Positions 1 to 6,187 of a DNA stretch of 12,352 bases are shown in pieces. The number at the start of each line of letters is the position of its first letter. The stretch's first letter is position 1. The DNA is from an uncultured Eubacteriales bacterium (GTDB lineage: Bacteria; Bacillota; Clostridia; UMGS1810), in assembly GCA_902493665.1 (NCBI GenBank), contig CABUQL010000018.1:1-12352 (forward strand), read 5' to 3'. A model generated the notes under the pieces. The model did no database searches. It was not told where the DNA came from and worked only from the letters and a program-made list of their open reading frames with translations. The position numbers were made by a program, and so were the translations under genes.

Positions 1-233
1 CAGGCAAAAAGCTGAATTTTAAGTTTACGAGCGGAACACAGTTCCCCGATGATTTAAGCGGATATGCACTTGTGGTTCACTGCGGCGGATGCATGTTAAA
101 CGAGCGTGAAATGAAAAACAGAATAAAATGCGCAAAAATGCAAAACACACCTATGACAAACTACGGTGTTGCAATTGCGTATATGAATAAAATCTTAAAA
201 AGATGCGTAAAACCGCTCGGCATTGATTTATAA
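1..233 (+). CDS. hydF: [FeFe]-hydrogenase maturation GTPase HydF, C-terminal end (5' partial)
   Basis: Only the last 76 complete codons are present; the reading frame starts at base 3 and ends at the TAA at 231-233. HydF is the GTPase and Fe-S scaffold on which the H-cluster 2Fe subunit is assembled before transfer to the hydrogenase. Seen here is the C-terminal cluster-binding segment: the HCGGC motif (bases 78-92), which supplies the two CxxC cysteine ligands of the family, followed by LNEREM and then PMTNYGVAIAYMN, all characteristic of HydF C-termini. The GTPase and dimerisation domains lie upstream of the window. The gene implies an anaerobe that uses an [FeFe] hydrogenase. hydE and hydG are not visible. 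The family call rests on a short but distinctive piece, so confidence is high. Confidence 0.9.
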   Translation, partial: GKKLNFKFTSGTQFPDDLSGYALVVHCGGCMLNEREMKNRIKCAKMQNTPMTNYGVAIAYMNKILKRCVKPLGIDL

Positions 234-237
234 GTTT

Positions 238-316
238 TTGACATCCGATTTAGCAAACTTTTGTTTTTTCGAATTTGTAAAGATGCAAAAAGGCTTGTGC
301 GTGTTTCGGATGTCAA
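238..316. repeat. 11-bp perfect inverted repeat in the hydF 3' flank
   Basis: TTGACATCCGA at 238-248 is repeated as its exact reverse complement at 306-316, with 57 bases between. It starts four bases after the hydF stop codon, so it would lie in the hydF 3' UTR ahead of the terminator at 405-440. It could form a long-loop RNA stem, or be a protein-binding or recombination remnant; the sequence does not decide. The rest of 233-404 holds no convincing gene. Confidence 0.5.
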
Positions 317-404
317 GTCATAAACGTACGTTTAATAATTTAGAAACATATTATGTTTTTGTTTACGATGCCCTTGCAAAGGAAATTTATCAAAAAAACA
401 ACTT

Positions 405-440
405 AAAAACGCAGAAACTTAAATGTTTCTGCGTTTTTTT
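405..440. terminator. Bidirectional intrinsic terminator between hydF and the convergent oxidoreductase
   Basis: A perfect 14-bp inverted repeat (405-418 with 425-438, core ACGCAGAAAC) encloses a 6-base loop and is followed by a T run on the plus strand. On the minus strand the hairpin is followed by the complement of the A-rich 391-400 stretch, so it can also end the minus-strand gene whose stop is at 463. It sits about 170 bases after the hydF stop. Confidence 0.9.
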
Positions 441-462
441 AGATGTTTAATATAACCCTTTT

Positions 463-1767
463 TTAAAATTCTATTTTTTCTATAGTGCCGTTTTTACGCG
501 ATTCTTCTGCCTTAAACACAACAAGATGGCTGAGTGTGGAATCGTTGATATCGGTGCACGAAATTGACGGTTCTTTTCCCAAAAGACTGTCAACAAAATC
601 TTCCGACAAACGTATATCTCCGCCGCCGTGTGCGCCGTTTGCACCAATCATATCGCCCGTTATTTTAAGGTCGTAAAGTTTTTCTTCGTAACCGTCTTTG
701 TCTTCGGGAACGGGCTTTCTTACAACATATTTTGAGTCTTCAAAAGTTCCTTTTATTTCGCCTTTCGTACCGATAATATGTATATTTCTTTCGGATTTTG
801 AGCTTCCGCCGACCATATTAAACATGCCTGTAGCACCGTTCGCAAAATTAATCATAACAGACTGGTGGTCGACATTTCCGCCCCTGTCAAAATCCCAAAC
901 GCATTTTCCGTACGGGTTATCCGTCTCAAGCGATTCTATTTTTCTTTCAATAGGCGCATCTGCACCCCCCTCTCCTTCAAGACAGCGCCATACGTACTGC
1001 CCCCATCTTTTCGGACGGACAATGTAGTCAAGATATGCCGAGAAAATACACTCATCTTTATATTTGCAGTCTACCATACATCTGCTGCCTGCACCGTCGG
1101 GTTTGTGCACTGCTCCGAACTGAAAATCGTTTCCGAAACTTACAACAGTCTCCGGTTTTGTTTTGTTCATCATCCACATCATAAGGTCGATGTCATGGCA
1201 CGATTTGGCAAGAAGCATCGGTGCAAAGCACACTTTTTCCGAACGCCATTTTCCTCTTACATATGAAGCCGCCATATGATGGTAATTTACGTGTTCGCAC
1301 ATTTCTATGCTCTTAATTTCGCCGATTTCGCCGTCAAGAAGACGTTTTTTAATTGCAGTATAAAACGGAGTATATCTTAAAACGTGACAGATATAAACTT
1401 TTCTTTTGCACTCATTTGCAACTTTAACAAGCTCGTTCATTTCTTCTTTGTTAACCGCAAAAGGCTTTTCCAAAAGAAGGTCATACCCTTTTTTAAGTGT
1501 CGGAATTGCGGTTTTGACGTGAATCTGATCCATTGTTCCGTTGATTACCGCATCGGCAAATTTATCTCTTGCAACAAATTCTTCAACGGTTTTAAAACAA
1601 TTCACGTCAGGCACACCGAATTTTTTCTTCATTAAATCCATTCTTACATCGTCAGGCTCAACTATTCCGACAATCTTTAATTTGTCGGGTTTTTCAAGCG
1701 AAAGATTTGCATAAACCTCTGCTCTGTTTCCTGCTCCTACAATAACAGCTTTAATAGGACCTTTCAT
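463..1767 (-). CDS. Gfo/Idh/MocA family NAD(P)-dependent oxidoreductase
   Basis: A 434-residue cytoplasmic dehydrogenase of the glucose-fructose oxidoreductase / inositol dehydrogenase / MocA superfamily, which oxidises or reduces sugar and cyclitol carbons with NAD(P). Seen: N-terminal Rossmann fold with GAGNRA (residues 11-16), the superfamily EKP motif (about 100-102) and KSCHDID (188-194), which carries the usual second catalytic Lys/His region. A Cys cluster (about C230, C234, C240) matches a Cys-containing loop found in a subset of the family. The C-terminal HGGGD segment is also typical. I chose the ATG at 1767 over the in-frame ATG at 1794 because AAAGGAG lies 9 bases before it, while the upstream ATG has no ribosome binding site. 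It diverges from an AraC-type regulator, its likely controller. The substrate cannot be told from sequence. Confidence 0.9.
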   Translation of the reverse strand: MKGPIKAVIVGAGNRAEVYANLSLEKPDKLKIVGIVEPDDVRMDLMKKKFGVPDVNCFKTVEEFVARDKFADAVINGTMDQIHVKTAIPTLKKGYDLLLEKPFAVNKEEMNELVKVANECKRKVYICHVLRYTPFYTAIKKRLLDGEIGEIKSIEMCEHVNYHHMAASYVRGKWRSEKVCFAPMLLAKSCHDIDLMMWMMNKTKPETVVSFGNDFQFGAVHKPDGAGSRCMVDCKYKDECIFSAYLDYIVRPKRWGQYVWRCLEGEGGADAPIERKIESLETDNPYGKCVWDFDRGGNVDHQSVMINFANGATGMFNMVGGSSKSERNIHIIGTKGEIKGTFEDSKYVVRKPVPEDKDGYEEKLYDLKITGDMIGANGAHGGGDIRLSEDFVDSLLGKEPSISCTDINDSTLSHLVVFKAEESRKNGTIEKIEF

Positions 1768-1812
1768 TTTTTCCCGCTCCTTTAATATTGACATTGCTTT
1801 ACTTTTATTGTA

Positions 1813-1841
1813 ATATTATTTTATAAAACTTACTAGCACAA
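1813..1841 (-). promoter_or_regulatory. Candidate sigma-A promoter for the oxidoreductase
   Basis: On the minus strand, TTGTGC (1836-1841) and TAATAT (1813-1818) are separated by 17 bases, which puts the transcription start about 25 bases before the ribosome binding site. The -35 is weak, which would suit a promoter activated by the divergent AraC-type protein. I found no convincing separate promoter for the AraC gene in the same 127-bp gap. Confidence 0.35.
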
Positions 1842-1894
1842 TCCTGCTTTTCATTATTACGATTCTGTCATTTTTTTAGAAAACGGTGATTTTT

Positions 1895-2731
1895 ATGAAG
1901 CTTTTGCCAAATTACGAAAAACTTTCGGAAAATGAGTTTCCGGTATTTATAAGAAAATTTGACTATGACCCGAATATGCATTTTCACTGGCACGAAAAAA
2001 TTGAAATTTTGTGTTTTGTAAAGGGCAAGGGATTTGCAAACTGCGGAAAAGAAGATTACGAAATCTGCGGCGGGGATATTCTTTTTATAAACACAGGCGA
2101 AGCGCACATTGTAAAATTTTTTGAAGATCAGGACATTTTGTACTACTCTGAAATTTTTAACACAATAATAGACGGCAAGCTTGCAATAATACAAAACAAA
2201 ATCCGCGATGACTACTGCTATGCACTTCTGAGCAGAATTGCCGACGCTTACAAGAAAAAAGAATTCGGATTTGAGTACGGAATAAAACGCGATATTTTTG
2301 AGTTTTTTGACTATATTTTAAAAGAGTATATGACGGATTTGATTGACATTAAAGGCAACGTAACTTATTTTAAAAATCTTGAAAAAATCAACGAGATTTT
2401 ATCTTACATAAACAAAAACTTTTCTCAGAATTTAAGCATCGCTTATCTTTCCGACAAGTTTTTTATGAGTTCTTCGTATTTTTCGCATTTTTTCAAAAAA
2501 CAAACAGGAAAAAGCGTTCTTGATTACATTACAAATGTAAGGATTGACAAAGCAAAGATTTTGCTCTCGAGAACAAACACATCTGTAACCGATGCGGCAA
2601 TTGAGGTCGGTTTTAATGATATTAATTATTTCAGCCGTAAGTTTAAGCAAAAAACGGGCGTCAGCCCGACAGAATTTAAAAACGGCAGTGAACACATAAA
2701 AGATGACGAAGAAAAAGCCTACTGTTATTGA
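1895..2731 (+). CDS. AraC family transcriptional regulator with cupin sensor domain
   Basis: A 278-residue one-component regulator. The N-terminal half is a cupin-type AraC ligand-binding domain (about residues 15-90, with HFHWHE at 29-34 and a later GGDILFINTGEAH segment). The C-terminal 100 residues form the double helix-turn-helix DNA-binding domain, with the hallmark NYFSRKFKQKTGVSPTEF in the second helix-turn-helix. Proteins like this sense a small molecule, often a sugar, and activate a neighbouring operon. The ATG at 1895 is preferred over the GTG at 1886 because GGTGA (1885-1889) sits 5 bases before it. The gene diverges from the oxidoreductase, its probable target. The last codons and the stop overlap the terminator hairpin, so the C-terminal tail is partly dictated by the terminator sequence. 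Confidence 0.92.
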   Translation: MKLLPNYEKLSENEFPVFIRKFDYDPNMHFHWHEKIEILCFVKGKGFANCGKEDYEICGGDILFINTGEAHIVKFFEDQDILYYSEIFNTIIDGKLAIIQNKIRDDYCYALLSRIADAYKKKEFGFEYGIKRDIFEFFDYILKEYMTDLIDIKGNVTYFKNLEKINEILSYINKNFSQNLSIAYLSDKFFMSSSYFSHFFKKQTGKSVLDYITNVRIDKAKILLSRTNTSVTDAAIEVGFNDINYFSRKFKQKTGVSPTEFKNGSEHIKDDEEKAYCY

Positions 2732-2748
2732 CAGCAGGCTTTTTTATG
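2712..2748. terminator. Bidirectional terminator overlapping the end of the AraC gene
   Basis: The stem AAAAAGCCTACTGT (2712-2725) pairs with ACAGCAGGCTTTTT (2731-2744) with one A-C mismatch on the plus strand, which becomes a G-U pair in the minus-strand RNA. The loop holds most of the AraC stop codon (2729-2731). T tracts follow on both strands, so the hairpin can serve the AraC gene and the convergent EamA gene ending at 2797. Confidence 0.85.
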
Positions 2749-2796
2749 TAAATCTTAGCTTTAAAACAGATATGTTTAACTTTCCGGTGCATTACC

Positions 2797-3699
2797 TCAT
2801 GCTCTAAGGGAAGAAGTTTCATTTTTCCGTTCCGGAGTAATCTGCGAAAGTATTATTCCCGCAAACATCACCACGCATCCCAAATATCCTCTGAGCGAAA
2901 GTGTTGCGCCCAAAATAATCGCTTCACCTATTGCGGCAAATACTGATTCTGTGCAAAGAATAACAGACGCAAATGCCGGATCGGCATCTTTTTGTCCGAG
3001 AATCTGGCATGTATACGCAACTCCCACCGACATAAATCCGCCGTAAAGTATCGGAACAAGTGCTGATTTTATCGCCGAAAACTCGATTTTTTCAAAACAG
3101 AGCGCACAGATTATTGAGATCAGACCGCACACGAAAAACTGGATTGCGGCAAATCTTAAAGGATAAATATCCTCCACAAAACTGTCTATTATAATTATAT
3201 GAAATGCCCAAAAGACCGAGCCCGCAAGAAGAACAAAATCGCCGTATCCGATGCCTGAATTTTCGGTAATGCACAAAAGATAAAGTCCCAAAACCGCACA
3301 AAGCGCTCCGAGCCATGTGTAAACGTTTGTTTTTTTGTGCATAAATATCCCTATAAACGGTACTATTACCATATAAAGACCTGTTATAAATCCTGCTTTT
3401 CCTGCACTTTTTGTAATATCTATTCCCGCCTGCTGAAGTGTTGACGCCGTAAAGAGAATAATGCCGGCTAAAAGTCCGACAAATGCGGTTTTTTTAAGTT
3501 TCTCTTTGTTGTATGTATCTTTGCTTTGCATTTCAAAGAAAAATATAACAGGCAAAAGAGAAATTGCACCGAGCAGAAAACGGATTCCGTTAAAAGTAAA
3601 CGTTCCTACATATTCCGCCCCCACTCTTTGTGCAACAAAGGCAAGTCCCCATATAATCGCCGTTAAAAAAAGAAGAATAACAGACTTTGCTTTTTTCAT
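2797..3699 (-). CDS. EamA/DMT-family transporter
   Basis: A 300-residue integral membrane protein of the drug/metabolite transporter superfamily with the usual length and about ten hydrophobic segments in two homologous EamA halves. The N-terminus has the typical pattern: a short Lys-rich start, a first helix with AIIWGLAFVAQR, and then the TFNGIRFLLGA segment that opens EamA proteins. The second half begins near residue 150 (GDFVLLAGSVFWAFHIIIID). Members export amino acids, metabolites or drugs, or take up nucleotide sugars and vitamins; the substrate here is unknown. The start ATG at 3699 has GGGAG about 10 bases upstream. It is a single-gene unit with its own promoter and shares its terminator with the convergent AraC gene. 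Confidence 0.9.
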   Translation of the reverse strand: MKKAKSVILLFLTAIIWGLAFVAQRVGAEYVGTFTFNGIRFLLGAISLLPVIFFFEMQSKDTYNKEKLKKTAFVGLLAGIILFTASTLQQAGIDITKSAGKAGFITGLYMVIVPFIGIFMHKKTNVYTWLGALCAVLGLYLLCITENSGIGYGDFVLLAGSVFWAFHIIIIDSFVEDIYPLRFAAIQFFVCGLISIICALCFEKIEFSAIKSALVPILYGGFMSVGVAYTCQILGQKDADPAFASVILCTESVFAAIGEAIILGATLSLRGYLGCVVMFAGIILSQITPERKNETSSLRA

Positions 3700-3758
3700 T
3701 AATGTTCAACTCCCGTGTCATCTGTAAATTGAGTGTTTTTTATGTAATAAATAAAGAA

Positions 3759-3787
3759 ATTATACCACAGTAAACCGTTTTTTTCAA
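3759..3787 (-). promoter_or_regulatory. Sigma-A promoter of the EamA transporter gene
   Basis: On the minus strand, TTGAAA (3782-3787) and TATAAT (3759-3764) are 17 bases apart, and the -10 is extended (TGGTATAAT). The predicted start is near 3752, giving a leader of about 50 bases. Confidence 0.75.
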
Positions 3788-3810
3788 GTTCAATCTTTTT
3801 GGATTTTTTG

Positions 3811-3839
3811 TTGACTTACAATATTTTTTGTTGTATAAT
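3811..3839 (+). promoter_or_regulatory. Sigma-A promoter of the YitT-family gene
   Basis: TTGACT (3811-3816) and a consensus TATAAT (3834-3839) with a 17-base spacer. Transcription would start near 3846, leaving a leader of under 30 bases. It lies back to back with the EamA promoter, with 23 bases between the two -35 boxes. Confidence 0.8.
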
Positions 3840-3873
3840 ATTTTGGTAAATTATGCGACACAAGGAGAACAAA

Positions 3874-4725
3874 ATGAACAAAAAAATCAAGGAATTTATT
3901 ATCATCACTTTAGGTACTGTTCTTATTGCACTCGGGATATATTTCTTCAAATTTCCGAACAACTTTTCAACCGGCGGAGTAAGCGGTATTTCCGTTATTT
4001 TAGGTGCTATTTTTCCGCACTTCAGCTCCGGACTTATTATGCTTATTATAAATGTCTCGCTTTTGGTTTTGGGATTTATTTTTACAAACAACGGATTTTG
4101 TTTTAAAACGGTTTATTGCAGTCTTTTGATGTCACTGCTTACATATGTTCTTGAAATTGTTTGCCCGCTTTCAAAGCCGCTTACATCGCAGCCTGTTTTG
4201 GAACTTGTTTTTGCAATACTTTTGCCTGCGATAGGAAGTGCAATTCTCTTTAATTACGATGCATCAACGGGCGGAACCGATATTGTTGCAATGATTATAA
4301 AAAATCACACGCACTTAAATATTTCAAAAGCTCTTTTCTGTTCCGACGCCCTTATAGTTATGCTTACATTCTTTGTTTTCGGCGTTGAAACATGGCTGTT
4401 TTCTCTTTTGGGATTTTTGTCAAAAGTTTTGGTTGTTAACAACGCTATAGAAAACCTTAACACTTCAAAATATTTTACAATTATCACAGAAAAAGAAGCA
4501 GAAATCAAAGAATATATTACAGTAACTCTTCATAAGGACGCCACAGTTTCAAAAGATTATTTCGGCGCATTTTCCGGCAACAAAAAAAGCGTGCTTTTAA
4601 CTGTTGTTACACGCCATCAGGGTATACTTTTGAAAAACCACGTTAAAGCAATTGACCCTCACTCTTTTGTAATTATCAACAATACAAGCGATATTATCGG
4701 TAAGGGATTCAGAGAGTGTGTTTAA
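3874..4725 (+). CDS. YitT family membrane protein (DUF161 plus DUF2179)
   Basis: A 283-residue protein with the standard YitT layout. The N-terminal part is about five or six membrane helices carrying two related glycine-rich motifs, FSTGGVSGIS (about residues 32-41) and DASTGGTDIVAMI, one in each DUF161 half. The C-terminal 80 or so residues form the soluble DUF2179 domain (YFTIITEKEAEIKEYI onward, with a GAFSG turn). The biochemical role of the family is not established; it is common in several paralogues in Firmicutes. The ATG at 3874 is chosen over the ATG at 3853 because AAGGAG (3862-3867) lies 6 bases before it and inside the longer reading frame. It is a single-gene unit with its own promoter and terminator. 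Confidence 0.92.
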   Translation: MNKKIKEFIIITLGTVLIALGIYFFKFPNNFSTGGVSGISVILGAIFPHFSSGLIMLIINVSLLVLGFIFTNNGFCFKTVYCSLLMSLLTYVLEIVCPLSKPLTSQPVLELVFAILLPAIGSAILFNYDASTGGTDIVAMIIKNHTHLNISKALFCSDALIVMLTFFVFGVETWLFSLLGFLSKVLVVNNAIENLNTSKYFTIITEKEAEIKEYITVTLHKDATVSKDYFGAFSGNKKSVLLTVVTRHQGILLKNHVKAIDPHSFVIINNTSDIIGKGFRECV

Positions 4726-4774
4726 AAGTTTTTAAAGTATTTAAATAAGCAATTAACAAGTGTTTTACTGATTT

Positions 4775-4806
4775 TCCGCAGGATTATTCATATCCTGCGG
4801 ATTTTT
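4775..4806 (+). terminator. Intrinsic terminator of the YitT-family gene
   Basis: A perfect 10-bp stem, TCCGCAGGAT (4775-4784) with ATCCTGCGGA (4792-4801), a 7-base loop, and then TTTTT. It begins about 50 bases after the stop codon and separates this unit from the structured RNA downstream. Confidence 0.92.
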
Positions 4807-4823
4807 GTTTTCCAAAAAATGTA

Positions 4824-4852
4824 TTGATAATCACCCAAAAATGTGTTATTAT
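4824..4852 (+). promoter_or_regulatory. Promoter of the structured RNA / membrane-protein leader
   Basis: TTGATA (4824-4829), a 17-base spacer and TATTAT (4847-4852). The predicted start falls at about 4859-4860, which is exactly the first base of the 15-bp closing stem of the RNA described next. This fit between promoter and fold supports both. Confidence 0.7.
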
Positions 4853-4858
4853 AATTAT

Positions 4859-5068
4859 GCCAAACTATTTTAATAATTCTTTTAGATATTCTTTATGGAA
4901 TAGCTATGTATTTTTTGCGCTCTTTTTTACATTCTACTTATTGAATTTGATAAAAATGCAAATTCCTTTTTGGGTAGAATGTATTTAAGAATATCTATCT
5001 GTTAAAATGGTTTGGCGACTATCGGAGTTTGCGTTTTTTGTGCGTCTGCTTCGGTAGGCGCATTTTTT
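4859..5068 (+). ncRNA. Highly structured RNA, unassigned family, leader of the downstream gene
   Basis: Four nested helices can be read directly. P1 is GCCAAACTATTTTAA 4859-4873 with 5002-5016 (15 bp, one G-U). P2 is TAGATATTCTT 4883-4893 with 4987-4997 (11 bp). P3 is TACATTCTAC 4928-4937 with 4974-4983 (10 bp). P4 is GAATTTG 4943-4949 with 4959-4965 (7 bp). Between P2 and P3 the 5' side carries a 34-base unpaired stretch against only 3 bases on the 3' side. The fold is followed by a terminator (5041-5068) and then by the ribosome binding site of the gene at 5088. No reading frame explains the pairing. It could be a cis-regulatory attenuator, or a standalone ncRNA; an extended rod with an asymmetric internal loop recalls 6S RNA, but I see no diagnostic 6S sequence. 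It also fills the only gene-free stretch longer than 300 bases (4726-5087). Confidence 0.65.
5041..5068 (+). terminator. UUCG-capped intrinsic terminator just before the membrane-protein gene (attenuator candidate)
   Basis: TGCGTCTGC (5041-5049) pairs with GTAGGCGCA (5054-5062), using two G-U wobbles, across a TTCG tetraloop and is followed by six T's (5063-5068). The GGGGG ribosome binding site of the next gene begins at 5075. I see no promoter between the terminator and that gene, so its expression appears to need readthrough. An alternative longer helix, 5019-5027 with 5049-5057 (extendable to 5015-5017 with 5059-5061), uses the same 3' arm. Confidence 0.85.
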
Positions 5069-5087
5069 AATTTTGGGGGTAAAAAGT

Positions 5088-6074
5088 ATGGCAAAAATTA
5101 TTATCAGAAGAAAAACGCAACTAAATGGCGGTGCATGCAATTTCGACGTATATTTAAAGAATACATATGTCGGAAAATTAAAAAACGGCGGCTCACTTGA
5201 ATTAACCACCGGCGTCGGAAAACAGTTGTTATTCTTCAAGCCAAAAATTAGACTTGGAAAAACACCAGATACTCTTTTCGAAGCAGTCGTTAATGAAGAA
5301 ACAGAAGTAGTTGAATTAAAAGCAAAATTTAACATGAGTGGCTGCTTTTCTGTCGAGTATGCCGATAATGCGCCTCATATTCCGACATATAACGATTCCA
5401 AAGAAGAATATGATGAAATGTTTGTACCAAACTCAAAATCTGAAATCAACAAATCTCTTGCAGAAATAAAAAAAGAAACAAAGAAAACAAATGGCTGCCT
5501 TAATGGATGTCTTGGAGGATTAATTGCATTTATAGCTTTTATAATAGTAATAAGACTTATTGTTTCAGCATTAATCTTTAATGATAAACCGAGCAGTACT
5601 ACTCCTACATCTATCGGACAAACAAGCAATGAAACCGATTCACAAGAAAAAAGTAAAAATACGGGTGACAAAACCGATTCACAGGAAAAAGATGAAAACA
5701 CTGATAAAGATGTGCTTTATTGCGATGACAATTTCAAGATTACATATATATCACTCGTTGATCCGCATACCGGATTAACAATGTACAATATGAATTTAAA
5801 GCTTGAAAACAACTCAAATAAAAATGTTTCCATATATCTTAGCGATGCTTATGTTAACGATATTGCAATCGAATTTTTAGGCGGAAATTCCAGTTTTGAC
5901 GGCACTGCTCCCGGAAAAAAATCAATATGTGCATTTATGTTTGGGCATGCTAATCACGGATTAGAAAGCATAGATGACATTAAAAAAATGGAATTTAAAA
6001 TCACTTTGAGAAACAGCGATCAATTTTCAGATGTTCTTTTGAGTACAGATACAATAACTATGAATTTTGATTAA
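5088..6074 (+). CDS. Unrecognised one-pass membrane protein with an extracellular beta-rich domain
   Basis: 328 residues in four parts. Residues 1-93 are soluble and beta-like, opening with IIIRRKTQ and containing the FDVYLKNTYVGKLKNGGSL stretch. Residues 94-138 are a charged linker. Residues 139-164 are one hydrophobic helix (GCLGGLIAFIAFIIVIRLIV). Residues 165-208 are a Ser/Thr/Asp/Lys-rich spacer with a 13-residue tandem repeat. Residues 209-328 are a beta-sandwich-like domain resembling Firmicute surface domains with NNSNKNVSIYLSDAYVN and a later APGKKS turn. Positive charge just before the helix suggests the N-terminus is inside and the C-terminal domain outside. I do not recognise the protein as a whole and assign no function. 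The ATG at 5088 is preferred over the TTG at 5073, because GGGGG (5075-5079) is 8 bases before it. The gene follows the structured RNA and terminator and may be controlled by them. Confidence 0.75.
   Translation: MAKIIIRRKTQLNGGACNFDVYLKNTYVGKLKNGGSLELTTGVGKQLLFFKPKIRLGKTPDTLFEAVVNEETEVVELKAKFNMSGCFSVEYADNAPHIPTYNDSKEEYDEMFVPNSKSEINKSLAEIKKETKKTNGCLNGCLGGLIAFIAFIIVIRLIVSALIFNDKPSSTTPTSIGQTSNETDSQEKSKNTGDKTDSQEKDENTDKDVLYCDDNFKITYISLVDPHTGLTMYNMNLKLENNSNKNVSIYLSDAYVNDIAIEFLGGNSSFDGTAPGKKSICAFMFGHANHGLESIDDIKKMEFKITLRNSDQFSDVLLSTDTITMNFD
5632..5709 (+). repeat. 39-bp tandem duplication encoding a 13-residue linker repeat
   Basis: Copy 1 (5632-5670) and copy 2 (5671-5709) both begin AAACCGATTCACA and match at 29 of 39 positions. 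They encode TDSQEK-containing units in the spacer just outside the membrane helix of the protein at 5088-6074. The unit is a whole number of codons, so copy-number change would lengthen or shorten the spacer without a frameshift. Confidence 0.8.
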
Positions 6075-6145
6075 ATGTGTTTTTAAAAATTACATACAAT
6101 TATATCTTTTTCTTTATTATTCAACGAGAATTTCTCACAAAAATA

Positions 6146-6173
6146 AAACCCGGCGCAAGACCGGGTTTCATTT
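6146..6173. terminator. Bidirectional terminator between the membrane-protein gene and the S-layer gene
   Basis: AAACCCGG (6146-6153) pairs perfectly with CCGGGTTT (6161-6168) around a 7-base loop. A short T run follows on the plus strand, and a longer TTTTATTTTTG stretch follows on the minus strand. The minus-strand gene stops at 6188, so the main role is probably to end the S-layer transcript, with a second role for the convergent gene ending at 6074. Confidence 0.85.
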
Positions 6174-6187
6174 TTATGAGGTGGCTA

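Noticed and set aside
223..450. A 75-codon open frame after hydF, starting at TTG
   Set aside because: It has no ribosome binding site, overlaps the hydF stop, runs through the terminator hairpin, and its product resembles nothing and is unlike normal coding composition.
1868..2194. A 108-codon minus-strand frame within the AraC gene
   Set aside because: It is the antisense shadow of the cupin domain, with no start signals and a biased, implausible composition.
3828..4106. Alternative frames on both strands over the start of the YitT-family gene
   Set aside because: They are shadows of a gene with a clear promoter, ribosome binding site and family match.
4859..5016. A miniature inverted-repeat transposable element (15-bp ends, AT-rich, 158 bp)
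   Set aside because: No target-site duplication is seen at the edges, and the nested inner helices and promoter placement fit an RNA better. A genome-wide copy search would settle it.
4859..5068. Calling the structured RNA a 6S RNA
   Set aside because: The rod shape and start at the closing stem fit, but the internal loop is far more asymmetric than usual, I see no diagnostic sequence, and the terminator is tied to a downstream gene. Left as unassigned.
5015..5068. A T-box leader in front of the gene at 5088
   Set aside because: There is no T-box consensus near the terminator and no specifier-stem features, and the gene is not an amino-acid or tRNA-synthetase gene.
5012..5200. A 62-codon plus-strand frame across the terminator and start of the membrane-protein gene
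   Set aside because: It overlaps the terminator and the better-supported gene at 5088 in another frame, and has no ribosome binding site.
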